64,000 nt of DNA from the NCBI GenBank assembly GCA_017537025.1, contig JAFWCB010000005.1, positions 434,001-498,000 on the forward strand, given 5' to 3'. The notes under the pieces were generated by a model that was not told the DNA's origin, made no database searches, and worked only from the letters and a program-made list of their open reading frames with translations. Position numbers and translations under genes: made by a program. Each line of letters starts with the position of its first letter. The first letter of the stretch is position 1. Below, piece by piece: positions 9,647 to 19,019 of this stretch. The stretch is from Sediminibacterium sp. GTDB taxonomy: Bacteria > Bacteroidota > Bacteroidia > Chitinophagales > Chitinophagaceae.

Positions 9647-10761
9647 TTTGCTAGATTATGCAGCATATTTATATATTTATCGGTTAGAACATCCCAACTA
9701 TATCTGCCGAATGCAAAGTTTATAATTTCTGTTTTACTAAATACAGAAACAGAAACCTGATCTATTGCACTGTTAAGTATACCTGTCTCACGCATGTTCA
9801 CAAAAACTCCAAACTTATCTAAAACTTGTTTGCTTATTTCATAATCGTGCACAATAGGCAATAATCCATAAGATAAGGCTTCTGGTAAAACACGGGGTAA
9901 TCCTTCGTTTAATGATGCCAAAATAAAATAATCAGCAATAGCCAAAAAATTACCAACTTCAGAAACATCAACTTCTTTTATCGAGTATAAGTTTTCCGGT
10001 AAAGAAGATGCACTTTCAAAGATATGTGGCGTTTCATTAGTAGTTTGCCCTAGCAAAATCAAGTAATATTCTTCCTTATTCTCAATTTTTTTAAACTCTT
10101 CAATTACATAATCCATTCGTTTATGACTTGCATTGATTGCCCCAACAGTTATTAATATCTTTTTTTTCTCCGGTATCTTTAGTCTTTGTTTTATTTTTTC
10201 TTTTTCCGCAATTTTTTCTAGATTCTTTTTTACATCAATATTAATCCCATACGGCAATAGCGTTTGGAACGAACTAGGCACATTAGCTAATATTGCGTCG
10301 TAATAATATTTTGGTAATAATTGTTGTACATGATGCATTCTAGTGAAAGGAGGGCTATTAGGTGCACCGTTTGAAAAGAGTAATTTAAATTTATATTTTA
10401 TCCATTTATTAAAATGCCACAAGTAGGTCCCTAATTCAAAATCACTATAATAAATAACCGACGGTTTATACTTTACTATTTTAAAGATTAAATTTAAAAA
10501 AAAAGTGAATTGTTCTATTGTATATGAATCGAGGCCACTAACTTTTGAAATTAAATAAGCTAATTTCCCATTTCGATGGATATTTCTAACTTTTAACTCC
10601 CTATCCTTATTTTCCCCTGCACCTTTTATTAAAAAAATAGTGAACTCACTGTTACACTTAATAGCCTCAAAACATTCCCTAGTAAAAGATTCATACCCTC
10701 TTTTTATTCTACCTAATCCTGTACATACAAAAAAAATAATAGGTTTATTATTCATTAACAT
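9643..10761 (-). CDS. GT4 family glycosyltransferase
   Basis: 372-residue GT-B retaining transferase. PEKKKILITVGAINASHKRMDYVIEEFKK (from about residue 196) is the Glycos_transf_1 start, containing the conserved H-K-R/K region. ASLNEGLPRVLPEALSYGLLPIVHD (near 287) gives the E-x7-E motif, with Glu before GLPRVLPEA. An alternative ATG two codons in is equally good. It lies 6 bp downstream of an FkbM gene. It likely acts in the cytoplasm at the membrane on the growing lipid-linked glycan; donor and acceptor unknown. Confidence 0.85.
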   Translation of the reverse strand: MLMNNKPIIFFVCTGLGRIKRGYESFTRECFEAIKCNSEFTIFLIKGAGENKDRELKVRNIHRNGKLAYLISKVSGLDSYTIEQFTFFLNLIFKIVKYKPSVIYYSDFELGTYLWHFNKWIKYKFKLLFSNGAPNSPPFTRMHHVQQLLPKYYYDAILANVPSSFQTLLPYGINIDVKKNLEKIAEKEKIKQRLKIPEKKKILITVGAINASHKRMDYVIEEFKKIENKEEYYLILLGQTTNETPHIFESASSLPENLYSIKEVDVSEVGNFLAIADYFILASLNEGLPRVLPEALSYGLLPIVHDYEISKQVLDKFGVFVNMRETGILNSAIDQVSVSVFSKTEIINFAFGRYSWDVLTDKYINMLHNLAK

Positions 10762-10767
10762 TTACTG

Positions 10768-11487
10768 CTAAGCACTATAAGCGACAACTTTGTGAAAAGC
10801 ATACCAAAGTTTATCAGACAATGAAAAATGTATTTGGTTTTTATTAAGAAATAAGACTTCAGCATACTTACTAGAGGATGTTATGATACTGTAGAAACCA
10901 ATTTTGTGCATCTTCGTAAGGACTTCTTTTGTATCGTTAAAGAATTTATCACTTAGATATTCATGAAATTCTACACCTATTTGTGGAATAGCTAATAAAG
11001 TATCATTAGGCGTATATTTTAATACATCTATTTCAGCGCCTTCAATATCAATTTTTAAGTACGATATCTTTAGATTGCTATATTTTTTAATTAAAGTTTG
11101 TAAGGATATAGAGGGCACAATATGCTTACTCTTAGTATCCCAAACATTCGCTATTTCAGGATATATACTGCTAGCTTCATCATTATACGAAATAATGAAC
11201 TCCTCACTGCCATCTTTTGCTCCGCAAACTGCATATTCTTTCTTTAGCCAATTATATTCGGGCAATTTCTCAAATAACTGTTTATTTGCTTCCACACAAA
11301 TCGAATATGTATTGAATATCCTATTCATAGCTATACTAAATGCAGCTTTATTAGCACCTAGATCTACAATTACTTTATTATTTTTGATATCCTTTACCCT
11401 TACATAGTGCCCGCCAATATTTTCACAAAATAATTTTTTTGCAGAAATATAAATTAATTTTAATCTTATTTTTTGGAAAAAATTCAA
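10768..11487 (-). CDS. FkbM family methyltransferase
   Basis: 239-residue FkbM-type O-methyltransferase. VIVDLGANKAAFSIAM (near residue 39) is the SAM-binding region; the second glycine of the usual GxNxG is replaced, reading GANKA. ISYLKIDIEGAEIDVLKYTP (near 136) is the diagnostic KIDxEG segment. The start is TTG and overlaps the TGA of the upstream GT2 gene, so it is translationally coupled. Role inferred: methylation of a hydroxyl on the surface glycan. Confidence 0.82.
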   Translation of the reverse strand: MNFFQKIRLKLIYISAKKLFCENIGGHYVRVKDIKNNKVIVDLGANKAAFSIAMNRIFNTYSICVEANKQLFEKLPEYNWLKKEYAVCGAKDGSEEFIISYNDEASSIYPEIANVWDTKSKHIVPSISLQTLIKKYSNLKISYLKIDIEGAEIDVLKYTPNDTLLAIPQIGVEFHEYLSDKFFNDTKEVLTKMHKIGFYSIITSSSKYAEVLFLNKNQIHFSLSDKLWYAFHKVVAYSA

Positions 11488-12389
11488 CTATTTAAGTTTA
11501 AAAGATACTGCTTCAAAATTGACTTATAAGTGATGTCCCAAAAACCAAAATATGGAAACCGTATCCCAACCTTAATTATGTCTAAAAATTTACTCCGAGG
11601 TGCCAGTTTCAGTAATGATTTATAATACCTAATGAGCTCCTTTAGAACAATTTTATCAAAAAAACTTAAATACTTTAGATATCGCTCCGCAATCATGATT
11701 GCTTCGTATTTCATTTTTACATTCGAGGACGAATTACCTGTTTTTGTTATTTCATTTAATCGAAAAAAACATATTGTTTTATTGTAAAATAGCCTTTTCT
11801 CCGTGTAGAGATAAACTCTACAATACCAATCTAAATCCATACAATAATGTAAGCTCTCGTCTAAACATCCAATTGCATCAATAACAGATTTTCGTATAAA
11901 AACCGATTGCGAGGGTATTATATATTTTTCATTATAAAAAAATCTTAAAATATGTTTTAGCTTTTTTTTAAACCCAGAAGGATGTTTGTTTTCTTTAGCC
12001 ACTTCAATACTACGTCCATTATATCCATTACCATATAAAAAGTCATACTTGTCGTACTTTATTTCAGTAAAAAGATATTTAAAAGCATCTTTTAAAAAAC
12101 AATCGTCTGAATTTAAATAGTTGACCCATTCCCCTTTTGCAACCGCAAGACCCTTGTTAATAGCATGAGCTTGTCCATTATCGGCTTCGCTTACCCAATA
12201 CGCAATATGTTCCGAATATTTTTCGATTATACTAACGGAGTTATCAGTACTCCCGCCATCAATGATAATCAATTCGAAATCAGAGAAGTCTTGTTGGATA
12301 ACAGACAAAATCGTTTCTTCTAAATAGTTACCTTGGTTAAAAGAAGGAATAATTATTGATATTAAAGGATTACTATGTTTATATTTCAT
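11484..12389 (-). CDS. GT2 family glycosyltransferase
   Basis: 301-residue GT2 enzyme of the WcaA/WcaE-like subgroup: ISIIIPSFNQGNYLEETI at the N-terminus, IIDGGSTDNS near residue 41, AHAINKGLAVAKGEWVNYLNSDD near 74-96 (the N-S-D-D replaces DXD, as is normal in this subgroup), and a late CMDLDWYCR catalytic segment near 182. The start is ATG and there is a 53-bp spacer from the upstream gene. Likely a hexosyltransferase of repeat-unit assembly. Confidence 0.87.
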   Translation of the reverse strand: MKYKHSNPLISIIIPSFNQGNYLEETILSVIQQDFSDFELIIIDGGSTDNSVSIIEKYSEHIAYWVSEADNGQAHAINKGLAVAKGEWVNYLNSDDCFLKDAFKYLFTEIKYDKYDFLYGNGYNGRSIEVAKENKHPSGFKKKLKHILRFFYNEKYIIPSQSVFIRKSVIDAIGCLDESLHYCMDLDWYCRVYLYTEKRLFYNKTICFFRLNEITKTGNSSSNVKMKYEAIMIAERYLKYLSFFDKIVLKELIRYYKSLLKLAPRSKFLDIIKVGIRFPYFGFWDITYKSILKQYLLNLNS

Positions 12390-12442
12390 ATTGGAAGGAA
12401 TCTATTGCACAAAAAGTAGATTATGCTTAATTACGAAGCCAG

Positions 12443-13417
12443 CTAATTACTTAAAAAAAAGTCAAGTATTGTTTTAAGAATTCTTTTATAAAAACGGTTA
12501 GGTAACTTCCCATAATTATAAAGTATAGAAGAATGTATATACTTATAGAATAAAAATTTACCGCTTGTAGGCAACATAACAAATTTTTGTATAACCGGGT
12601 CATTCCAGATATATAGGTTTTTGAAATATTGTATCCCTTTTTCTTGAACCATATCATTAATGAGCTCGATCCAATAGAATGCTGAAAAATCTTTAATTAG
12701 AGCTATTTCAAATCCATTTTTGTTTTGGCTATAAAGCCATTCGTTTGGTATAGAAGATTTTTTTTTGGATGTGTACCGAAAATGGTTGTATTGTTCATAA
12801 ATATCAAGTATCGATTTATCAGGATTAATTATTCTCTCATAAAATTGATACCAAACATGTTTTACAACTAGTCTTTCGTAAAAAGCATATTGAAAATGAA
12901 GCAACCGAACTTCGTTAAGATATATGGTTTTCTTATTGTTTGAAACGGGTATTCTTGGACTATGAATTATACTACTATTTTTAGGTGATCCGTCGTCTAT
13001 AAACCCGAATATATAGTGTGGAAAATTCTCCCAATAAGAAAGTAAATCAGGAGAAACATTTACCCACTTAATTGCCATTTGTGTACCTGGTGGATTAGAG
13101 AAAAAATTATCCCATTCAGCGCTTTCCAAAAAATTAGCCGATAAAATTTCATCCGCATCTAAAGCCAATATAAAATTGTTAGATCCGAATTTTCGAGCCT
13201 CATCTAAAAGGAGTTGTTGCCTTTCGGATTCATTAAAAGTTACACATTGATTTTTAATAACATGTACTTTAGGATATTTTAATGCAATCGAAACACTATT
13301 ATCTTGCGAGTTTTGATCAGCGATTATTATTATATCTGCCCACAATGAAGCAGCTTTTAAAAAACTGTCTAAAATCCAAGCCTCATTACGAACAGGGGTA
13401 ATACAAATTTTCTTCAA
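12443..13417 (-). CDS. GT2-like glycosyltransferase (WaaE-like N-terminus)
   Basis: 324-residue protein that starts KKICITPVRNEAWILDSFL and has IIADQNSQDNS and the metal site ALDADE (near residue 96). This layout matches GT2 enzymes of the WaaE/KdtX-like group, which lack the DDGS signature. The rest is rich in aromatic residues and has no recognisable domain. The proposed TTG start sits directly before KKICITP; no ATG lies nearby. It is 17 bp downstream of a DUF5672 gene. Donor unknown. Confidence 0.75.
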   Translation of the reverse strand: MKKICITPVRNEAWILDSFLKAASLWADIIIIADQNSQDNSVSIALKYPKVHVIKNQCVTFNESERQQLLLDEARKFGSNNFILALDADEILSANFLESAEWDNFFSNPPGTQMAIKWVNVSPDLLSYWENFPHYIFGFIDDGSPKNSSIIHSPRIPVSNNKKTIYLNEVRLLHFQYAFYERLVVKHVWYQFYERIINPDKSILDIYEQYNHFRYTSKKKSSIPNEWLYSQNKNGFEIALIKDFSAFYWIELINDMVQEKGIQYFKNLYIWNDPVIQKFVMLPTSGKFLFYKYIHSSILYNYGKLPNRFYKRILKTILDFFLSN

Positions 13418-13434
13418 AGGGGAAAATAATTTGC

Positions 13435-14274
13435 TTAATTAAACTCAATGAATTGTGACCAGAACCGAGGATCATATTTATCCCATGCATGACAACCGAA
13501 TGGCAAATTTTTGTTTGTTTTATCGAACAATAAAGATGGGTTACATTCAAAACTAAAATACATTGCAATTTCGGGTGGCGGTACGCTATACCAAATAAAC
13601 TTTGAGCCTGCAAAAACCGACCAAAAAGCATCCTCGTTACCAGAAAAATTATTGAATAAATAAAATGTATTATTTCGAATAGTTAAATCAAGTATGATAG
13701 CCCATAGCTGAGTTAAAAAAGTATAAGGACCGATAATAAGTTTTATCCTTTTTTTAAGAACCGCAATTGGGCTGTCAATATAACTGAAGGAATAAAGAAT
13801 CCGCCTGGCCTTAGAAATATTACGTAGTGAAAATCCACCATTCCCAACACCTGTCATTTTTGCATTTGTTTCTCCATGAATATACCCTTCGAACCATGGT
13901 GCACCGATAAAATCGAATCCCTTATTACACCAATAACTTAATTCATTTTTAAAAACCCAAGCATCCGATTGGTAGATTAAAAGATAAGTATATATTTTAA
14001 AAAAATTATAAAAAAAAGGTTGTAGTAGTAATTTATTATAGCTGTTTATATCAGTAAAATACTTATCAGGAAATCGCTTAATAAGAATATTTCCAAATTT
14101 CTCCTCGTAAAACTTGGTATCCAAATTAAAAGGAGCAATAAAAAAAATAGAATAATCACTTAAAATTTTAATACACTGATTAATTGAGCCTATCTCCTTA
14201 GAAGTTAAGTTAGTTGTATAAATCGGAATTGCGATTACGGCATCGGCTGTATTTACATTTCGGGGCACTATCAA
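13435..14274 (-). CDS. DUF5672 family protein, probable glycosyltransferase
   Basis: 279-residue protein matching DUF5672 by its pattern: AVIAIPIYTTNLTSKE near residue 13, YLLIYQSDAWVF near 96 (the DXD-like QSDAWVF), then FDFIGAPWFEG and GVGNGGFSLRN (near 142), and a late NEDAFWSVF. These are shared with GT-A-like transferases found in polysaccharide loci. The start is uncertain: TTG at 14274 or GTG at 14268. It lies between a double GT2 and a GT2-like gene, which supports a transferase role, but the family's biochemical activity is not established. Confidence 0.72.
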   Translation of the reverse strand: MIVPRNVNTADAVIAIPIYTTNLTSKEIGSINQCIKILSDYSIFFIAPFNLDTKFYEEKFGNILIKRFPDKYFTDINSYNKLLLQPFFYNFFKIYTYLLIYQSDAWVFKNELSYWCNKGFDFIGAPWFEGYIHGETNAKMTGVGNGGFSLRNISKARRILYSFSYIDSPIAVLKKRIKLIIGPYTFLTQLWAIILDLTIRNNTFYLFNNFSGNEDAFWSVFAGSKFIWYSVPPPEIAMYFSFECNPSLLFDKTNKNLPFGCHAWDKYDPRFWSQFIEFN

Positions 14275-14276
14275 TA

Positions 14277-15860
14277 CTAGGCTTTATTCAATTTCCTTTT
14301 TGATTCCGCAGTCCAATGAGTGTAGAAGACAGTATGTGCATGTGTAATATAAAACTGCTCTTCCTCGCTCAAATTTGCTGAATTGAGATACCAAGGCATG
14401 TGTTTTATTTGAAAATTTCCTAAAGTCCGAATTGCTTTTAAGAAGCCAGCCGGACCAAATTTATTTGGCCGGTATAATGCAAATGTTGTGTCTACTGGGG
14501 CTTCAACAACGTTTTTTTCAAGCTTTTTACTATTCTTGATTAAGGTAGACTCCCATTTATATACCTCGTCTTTAAACTCATAGTAATGCGGTAAGTTATC
14601 AAAAATAATTCCTAACCCAACTTTATCAATATGATTATATTTATATAGTAAATATTGCAGCCAACAAAGAAAATCCTCCGGGCAATCATCAGATATTACA
14701 ACATCACTGTCTGTATACACATAATATTGATCTTTGAAATTATTGAAAATAGGTGTATCCCACAAAGCGCAAAAGCCAACATTTTTATCTAAATAATATA
14801 CTTTAAATGAAATCTGCTTATAATATTCAAGTAAGGGTGGGAAAGTAGAATTATTATCGATAATATGAATATTTGTATACCCTCGATCTACCAAAGATTT
14901 TATTAATAGTTTGAGAAAAGAAAGTCGATTTCGATTATTGATAATTATGGGTATAGTCTTAGAAAATACTCGATTATTCTTTTGAAAGGATTTATAAAAT
15001 AAATTTGTGCTTACTGTATTAAAGTAGCTTCTTATGGGGTTACTAATTGAGTTAAGGTATACGCTAATTAAGTTTTTAAGTGTACTAATAACATTTTTAA
15101 TTTTTAAAAAATAAAATAATTTAATTTTTTGGAAATATGATTCAAGTAATTGATTCCGTTCAACTAAAAGCAGAACAAAATTTGGAACTATCTCCTTAAT
15201 CGCTCTTCTCCTTTCAGATTCAACTTTGATACTTTTTGTAAAATTTGCTTTCCTGCCTAGATCGGAAGTTACAGAAATAGGTTGAGCTAAATATTTAAAA
15301 GAAATTTCAGGTTTAAAAAACATGCTAACGAAAAAAGTCCAATCTGAGATCATTTCATACGATTCATCATAAACTCCATATTTTTCAAAGATTCTCTTTG
15401 GAATGATCGTACTTGAAAGTTGTAGATTATTTTTTAAAAGCCATTCTATTGTAACCAGATTAGGGGGATTATAGATGAAGTCTAAATTATTTGTATCCGA
15501 GAAAATTAAGGTCTGCCCATAAAAGATACTATTTTCGTAGATAATATCGTTTTTCAAAAAAATATTCTCGAGAACATTATCATCATAAAAAAAATCTCCA
15601 CTATTCAAAAATAAAAGATACTCTCCTGATGCACGCACAATACCTTTATTCATAGCATTATACTTACTACTATCCGGTTCTGAAGTCCAATAGGCTAATC
15701 GACCTGCATTTTCTTCTAGTAAGGTTTTACTTCCATCGATACTTCCGCCATCGATAATAATATACTCAAAATCATTAAAAGTTTGCGCGAATACACTTTC
15801 AATCGTTTTTTTTAAACGAGCGAAACTATTATAGCTTATGGTAATTATTGAAAGTTTCAA
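14277..15860 (-). CDS. bifunctional protein with two GT2 domains
   Basis: 527-residue fusion of two GT-A domains. Domain 1 (about 1-210) has LSIITISYNS, IIDGGS at 35-40 and FLNSGD at 84-89, as in WcaE-type enzymes. A basic, hydrophobic linker (about 210-300) follows. Domain 2 (about 302-527) has IPIIINNRNRLSFL, IDNNST (334-339) and a second metal site TDSDV (383-387). Two active sites in one chain suggest sequential transfer of two sugars, as in polymerising or dual transferases. The start is TTG directly on KLSIITI. It is 2 bp upstream of the DUF5672 gene. Confidence 0.8.
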   Translation of the reverse strand: MKLSIITISYNSFARLKKTIESVFAQTFNDFEYIIIDGGSIDGSKTLLEENAGRLAYWTSEPDSSKYNAMNKGIVRASGEYLLFLNSGDFFYDDNVLENIFLKNDIIYENSIFYGQTLIFSDTNNLDFIYNPPNLVTIEWLLKNNLQLSSTIIPKRIFEKYGVYDESYEMISDWTFFVSMFFKPEISFKYLAQPISVTSDLGRKANFTKSIKVESERRRAIKEIVPNFVLLLVERNQLLESYFQKIKLFYFLKIKNVISTLKNLISVYLNSISNPIRSYFNTVSTNLFYKSFQKNNRVFSKTIPIIINNRNRLSFLKLLIKSLVDRGYTNIHIIDNNSTFPPLLEYYKQISFKVYYLDKNVGFCALWDTPIFNNFKDQYYVYTDSDVVISDDCPEDFLCWLQYLLYKYNHIDKVGLGIIFDNLPHYYEFKDEVYKWESTLIKNSKKLEKNVVEAPVDTTFALYRPNKFGPAGFLKAIRTLGNFQIKHMPWYLNSANLSEEEQFYITHAHTVFYTHWTAESKRKLNKA

Positions 15861-15924
15861 ACTATAATATTAAGTATACAAATTAGCTCAAACTTAGATT
15901 GAATTTCCCTTATACTTCACAATT

Positions 15925-16968
15925 TTAATGCAAAATTCTAGGGCGGTACCCGATTACTATTTTTATGATATATCTGAGAGTTGGATAGAATCCTACCAAG
16001 TCACTAATATTCCAGAAATTAGATATGATTGAAAAAAAATATTTTCTTTTAATAGACTTTGGACTATTTAAAAAAATGTGCGTTGCCGTTTTTTTTCTAT
16101 CTAAAATATATTGCTTGAAGCGATTATGTTCAAATACTTGTTTCGCCTCATTTTGATGCTGCAGAGATGATAAAATTGCAAGTCGTTTATAATAAAATTT
16201 GAGCACATTCTCTTCAGAGTCTGGCGGATAATTCTCTACGTCTTCTTCTTGTAATTCAGGAATTAAAGATCTAAGTAATGAAAGTACTATTTTATTTGCT
16301 AAATTGGATTGTGATTTTTGTTTTATTATAGAAACTTGATGCTCATGAACCCGATAGGTTAATAAAACTTCCTCCATATTTGCTAGTTTACCAATCAAGC
16401 AAACTCTACTCCATAAGTCGTAGTCCTCGGCGGGTTCCATAGCAGGATTGTACGAGAGTTGATTCTCTCTTAAAAAGCTACTTCTGATAAATACAGTTGG
16501 GTGTGCAATAATACACCCACTTAATAGTCCAATTTTTATTTCCTCATGGCTTTTAGGGTGTCGAATAATCTTGTTAGTATCACTGGTTTTATACCAAGTT
16601 CCGCAGACTGCAACATCTGTGTTTGATTCCATGAATTCAACTTGCCTTTCAAATCTATTTAGTGCACATATATCATCACCATCCATTCTGGCTATATATT
16701 TCCCGGAAGCTAAAGATAATCCAAGGTTTAAACTTTCTGTATAGCCAGTATTTCTTGACTTAGTGATAATAGTAATTCGAGCGTCTTTAAATGTCTTTAT
16801 AATTTCAATACTATCATCTGTTGATGCATCATCGATAATGATTAATTCAAAATTTGTAAATGTTTGATTTAATACACTGTCAATTGCCGCTACAATATAA
16901 TTTTGAACATTATATACGGGCATTAAAACACTTATAACTGGGTGGCTAGAATGATTGTTATTTTGCAC
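15925..16968 (-). CDS. GT2 family glycosyltransferase
   Basis: 347-residue GT2 enzyme with complete signatures: PVISVLMPVYNVQNYI, IIDDASTDDS (near 46), ARMDGDD (near 94) as the metal site and PAEDYDLWSRV (near 180) for catalysis. This is the pattern of the large group of beta-transferases that includes galactosyl- and GlcNAc-transferases. The start is GTG; its first base immediately precedes the stop of the GT11 gene, so the genes abut. The C-terminal basic and hydrophobic stretch probably contacts the membrane. Acceptor unknown. Confidence 0.88.
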   Translation of the reverse strand: MQNNNHSSHPVISVLMPVYNVQNYIVAAIDSVLNQTFTNFELIIIDDASTDDSIEIIKTFKDARITIITKSRNTGYTESLNLGLSLASGKYIARMDGDDICALNRFERQVEFMESNTDVAVCGTWYKTSDTNKIIRHPKSHEEIKIGLLSGCIIAHPTVFIRSSFLRENQLSYNPAMEPAEDYDLWSRVCLIGKLANMEEVLLTYRVHEHQVSIIKQKSQSNLANKIVLSLLRSLIPELQEEDVENYPPDSEENVLKFYYKRLAILSSLQHQNEAKQVFEHNRFKQYILDRKKTATHIFLNSPKSIKRKYFFSIISNFWNISDLVGFYPTLRYIIKIVIGYRPRILH

Positions 16969-17841
16969 TTAAAGTCGTACCCAGGTTTTAGGTATTATCG
17001 ATTCTGATTCTTTATTTTTTTCCGGATCAGCGAACCATTCCCTAGGGGCGATAATAATTTTTTCTTTATTCACATTTAACCAAGCTCCCCACCAACTAAA
17101 TGTACTATTAGCCAAAATATTATGTTTACAGGCACTCATTAAACGGAGGTCTTCGTAATCTTTCTTAGCACTATTATGATCAATATATACATGCTTGTAA
17201 GACAATTTTAAATTTTCTTTTGCCCAATTAATATCATCAGAGAAAATGTAAAATACTGGCTGCTCGCATATTTTTGCTATTGTCTTAATGGCTTCATAAT
17301 AATAATTTAGCTTGGTTGTTCCATGAACTTTATTAACTGATTCTACATTAACATAATTACCTCTACGAATATGAAGGCTAACTGATTGATTGTTTGTTTT
17401 TATCTCTTTTAAAATTTGAAGATTGATAGCAGATGGCTCAATCTTAATCATTAGCTCTTTTCTTAAAAATGACTCAATATTTATAAAATATTTCTCGGAT
17501 TGCCAATAACCAATTAGGTATCTATTATTTCTAATTTGCAAATAGCTACTGTTGAATTCCAAACTTTTCTCGTTAATTACAATTGGTTGTGTTTTAAAAA
17601 TACGTTGCTTTAGTCGCTCACAATATCTATTATTTTTTTTTACCATGTCATGAACCTCAGCTTTAGAAGCTACTACTGCCTCTAATAGAAAAGGGGCAAG
17701 ACTATATTCATGCCACTCATAGGTTTCGAAAAAAGAAATATCTAACTTTAGTTGAGTGTTGTGTTTTAGCGCAAGCATGCGCCCCATTGCATATTGAAAT
17801 AGTTGATTCCCAAGCCCCCCCGTAAGTTGCACAATTATCAT
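16969..17841 (-). CDS. GT11 family transferase (alpha-1,2-fucosyl/colitosyl type)
   Basis: 290-residue inverting transferase of family GT11. The sequence shows GGLGNQLFQYAMGR (8-21), the donor-binding HIRRGNY at 157-163 (HxRRGDY with Asp replaced by Asn), FSDDINW (200-206) and NSTFSWWGAWLN (245-256). The family uses GDP-L-fucose, and at least one E. coli O55-type member is known to use GDP-colitose. The gene directly follows a ColD-like dehydratase and a GDP-fucose-synthase-like reductase, so either donor is plausible. A G7 tract (17815-17821 on the plus strand as C7) encodes the glycine motif and could slip. Start ATG. Confidence 0.9.
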   Translation of the reverse strand: MIIVQLTGGLGNQLFQYAMGRMLALKHNTQLKLDISFFETYEWHEYSLAPFLLEAVVASKAEVHDMVKKNNRYCERLKQRIFKTQPIVINEKSLEFNSSYLQIRNNRYLIGYWQSEKYFINIESFLRKELMIKIEPSAINLQILKEIKTNNQSVSLHIRRGNYVNVESVNKVHGTTKLNYYYEAIKTIAKICEQPVFYIFSDDINWAKENLKLSYKHVYIDHNSAKKDYEDLRLMSACKHNILANSTFSWWGAWLNVNKEKIIIAPREWFADPEKNKESESIIPKTWVRL

Positions 17842-17843
17842 TA

Positions 17844-19019
17844 CTAGTATTTATATAAACAACTACTGATAGTTTCTAAATCGGTTTCCGTAAGCTCGGG
17901 GTAGTTACCACAATAAAAGCTATTCGTATGCAAAAAATTTGTATTAGGCAAATCAAAAAGCTGTTTGACATATTTTTTATAAAAAGGCTGTAATTGGATG
18001 TTACCTGCTATCATAGGTCTTATTTCTATACCGGCACCTGCAAAGCGAGACAGGTAGTGTTCACGCAATGCTGGCGTTTTGCAAACAACTGGAAAGGCAA
18101 AGGTTGATAAACACGTAATATGACTATGTTTTAAAATTACCAGATCTTCGTTTTGTTGCATTATTTTTTCTAAACGTAAATAGTTTTGCTCTCTACATCG
18201 AATATTACTCTCTAAATACTGCATCTGAAACTGCCCTAAAAATCCGGTAATCTCTGTTGGTCTGAGGTTATAACCTAAATCGTAAAAGGTATATTTCGCT
18301 TCAAACTCTGATTGTATATTATATTTTTTTCGCCATTTCACTTGTTGTTTTGCGGTAAGGTTTCTATCCCACCCGTTTGCTCTTACAATCCGAAGCATTT
18401 CAGCAAAATCTTCATCGTCTGTACAAACCATTCCTCCCTCGATAGTACTCATATGATGTGCAACAAAAAAGGAAAAGCTTGCGGCTAATCCATAATTACC
18501 TGCTTTACCAGTTCTCAATTCTGTTCCTAGGGATTCACAGTTATCCTCAATCAGTAGAACACCTTTTTCTTCACAAATAGATCTAATCTTATCAAGATCT
18601 CCAGTAAAACCAAGTACATTAGTTAAAAATAAAGCCCTTAAATCTACCTCGGCCAAGGTTTTTTCCAGATTAGCAGACATTACATTTAAAACACTGTAAT
18701 CACAATCGATAGCTACTGGCACTAAACCCATTTGTATAATAGGCATTGTATTGGTACTCCAAGTTAATGCCGAGAAACCTATCCTATCTCCTTCTTTAAG
18801 CTTACCTAAATTTTTCAAAGCTTGCAACATAGCAAGATTCGCACTACCACCGCTATTAAACAGTATAGCTTCCTTACGGCCTTGATATAAAGAAAATTTC
18901 TTTTCGAACAAAGCACACTCCTTATCCATGCTAAGCCTATTAGCTTTTAATATAAATTCAGCTAAAGCTTTTTTTGTTTCATGCTCATGCAAAAAAGCAT
19001 TTTTCATCAATGGAATCAT
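17844..19019 (-). CDS. ColD-like PLP enzyme: GDP-4-keto-6-deoxymannose 3-dehydratase
   Basis: 391-residue DegT/DnrJ/EryC1/StrS-fold protein, but probably a dehydratase rather than an aminotransferase. The position that holds the PLP-binding Lys in aminotransferases is His188 (SFFVAHHMSTIEGG, 183-196), which matches ColD His188. Other recalled ColD-like segments are IEDNCESLG (157-165), RANGWDRNL, YNLRPTE and GIEIRPMIAGN. ColD removes O3 of GDP-4-keto-6-deoxy-D-mannose using PLP and glutamate. The gene overlaps the fcl-like gene by 4 bp and precedes GT11 by 2 bp. RfbH-type CDP-sugar enzymes also have His, but no Fe-S cysteine pattern is seen here. The start could be ATG at residue 1 or 5. Confidence 0.7.
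   Translation of the reverse strand: MIPLMKNAFLHEHETKKALAEFILKANRLSMDKECALFEKKFSLYQGRKEAILFNSGGSANLAMLQALKNLGKLKEGDRIGFSALTWSTNTMPIIQMGLVPVAIDCDYSVLNVMSANLEKTLAEVDLRALFLTNVLGFTGDLDKIRSICEEKGVLLIEDNCESLGTELRTGKAGNYGLAASFSFFVAHHMSTIEGGMVCTDDEDFAEMLRIVRANGWDRNLTAKQQVKWRKKYNIQSEFEAKYTFYDLGYNLRPTEITGFLGQFQMQYLESNIRCREQNYLRLEKIMQQNEDLVILKHSHITCLSTFAFPVVCKTPALREHYLSRFAGAGIEIRPMIAGNIQLQPFYKKYVKQLFDLPNTNFLHTNSFYCGNYPELTETDLETISSCLYKY

Noticed and set aside
17844-19019. Ordinary sugar aminotransferase (perosamine-type)
   Set aside because: The PLP-binding lysine expected in SFxxxK is His188, so transamination through a lysine Schiff base is not supported.
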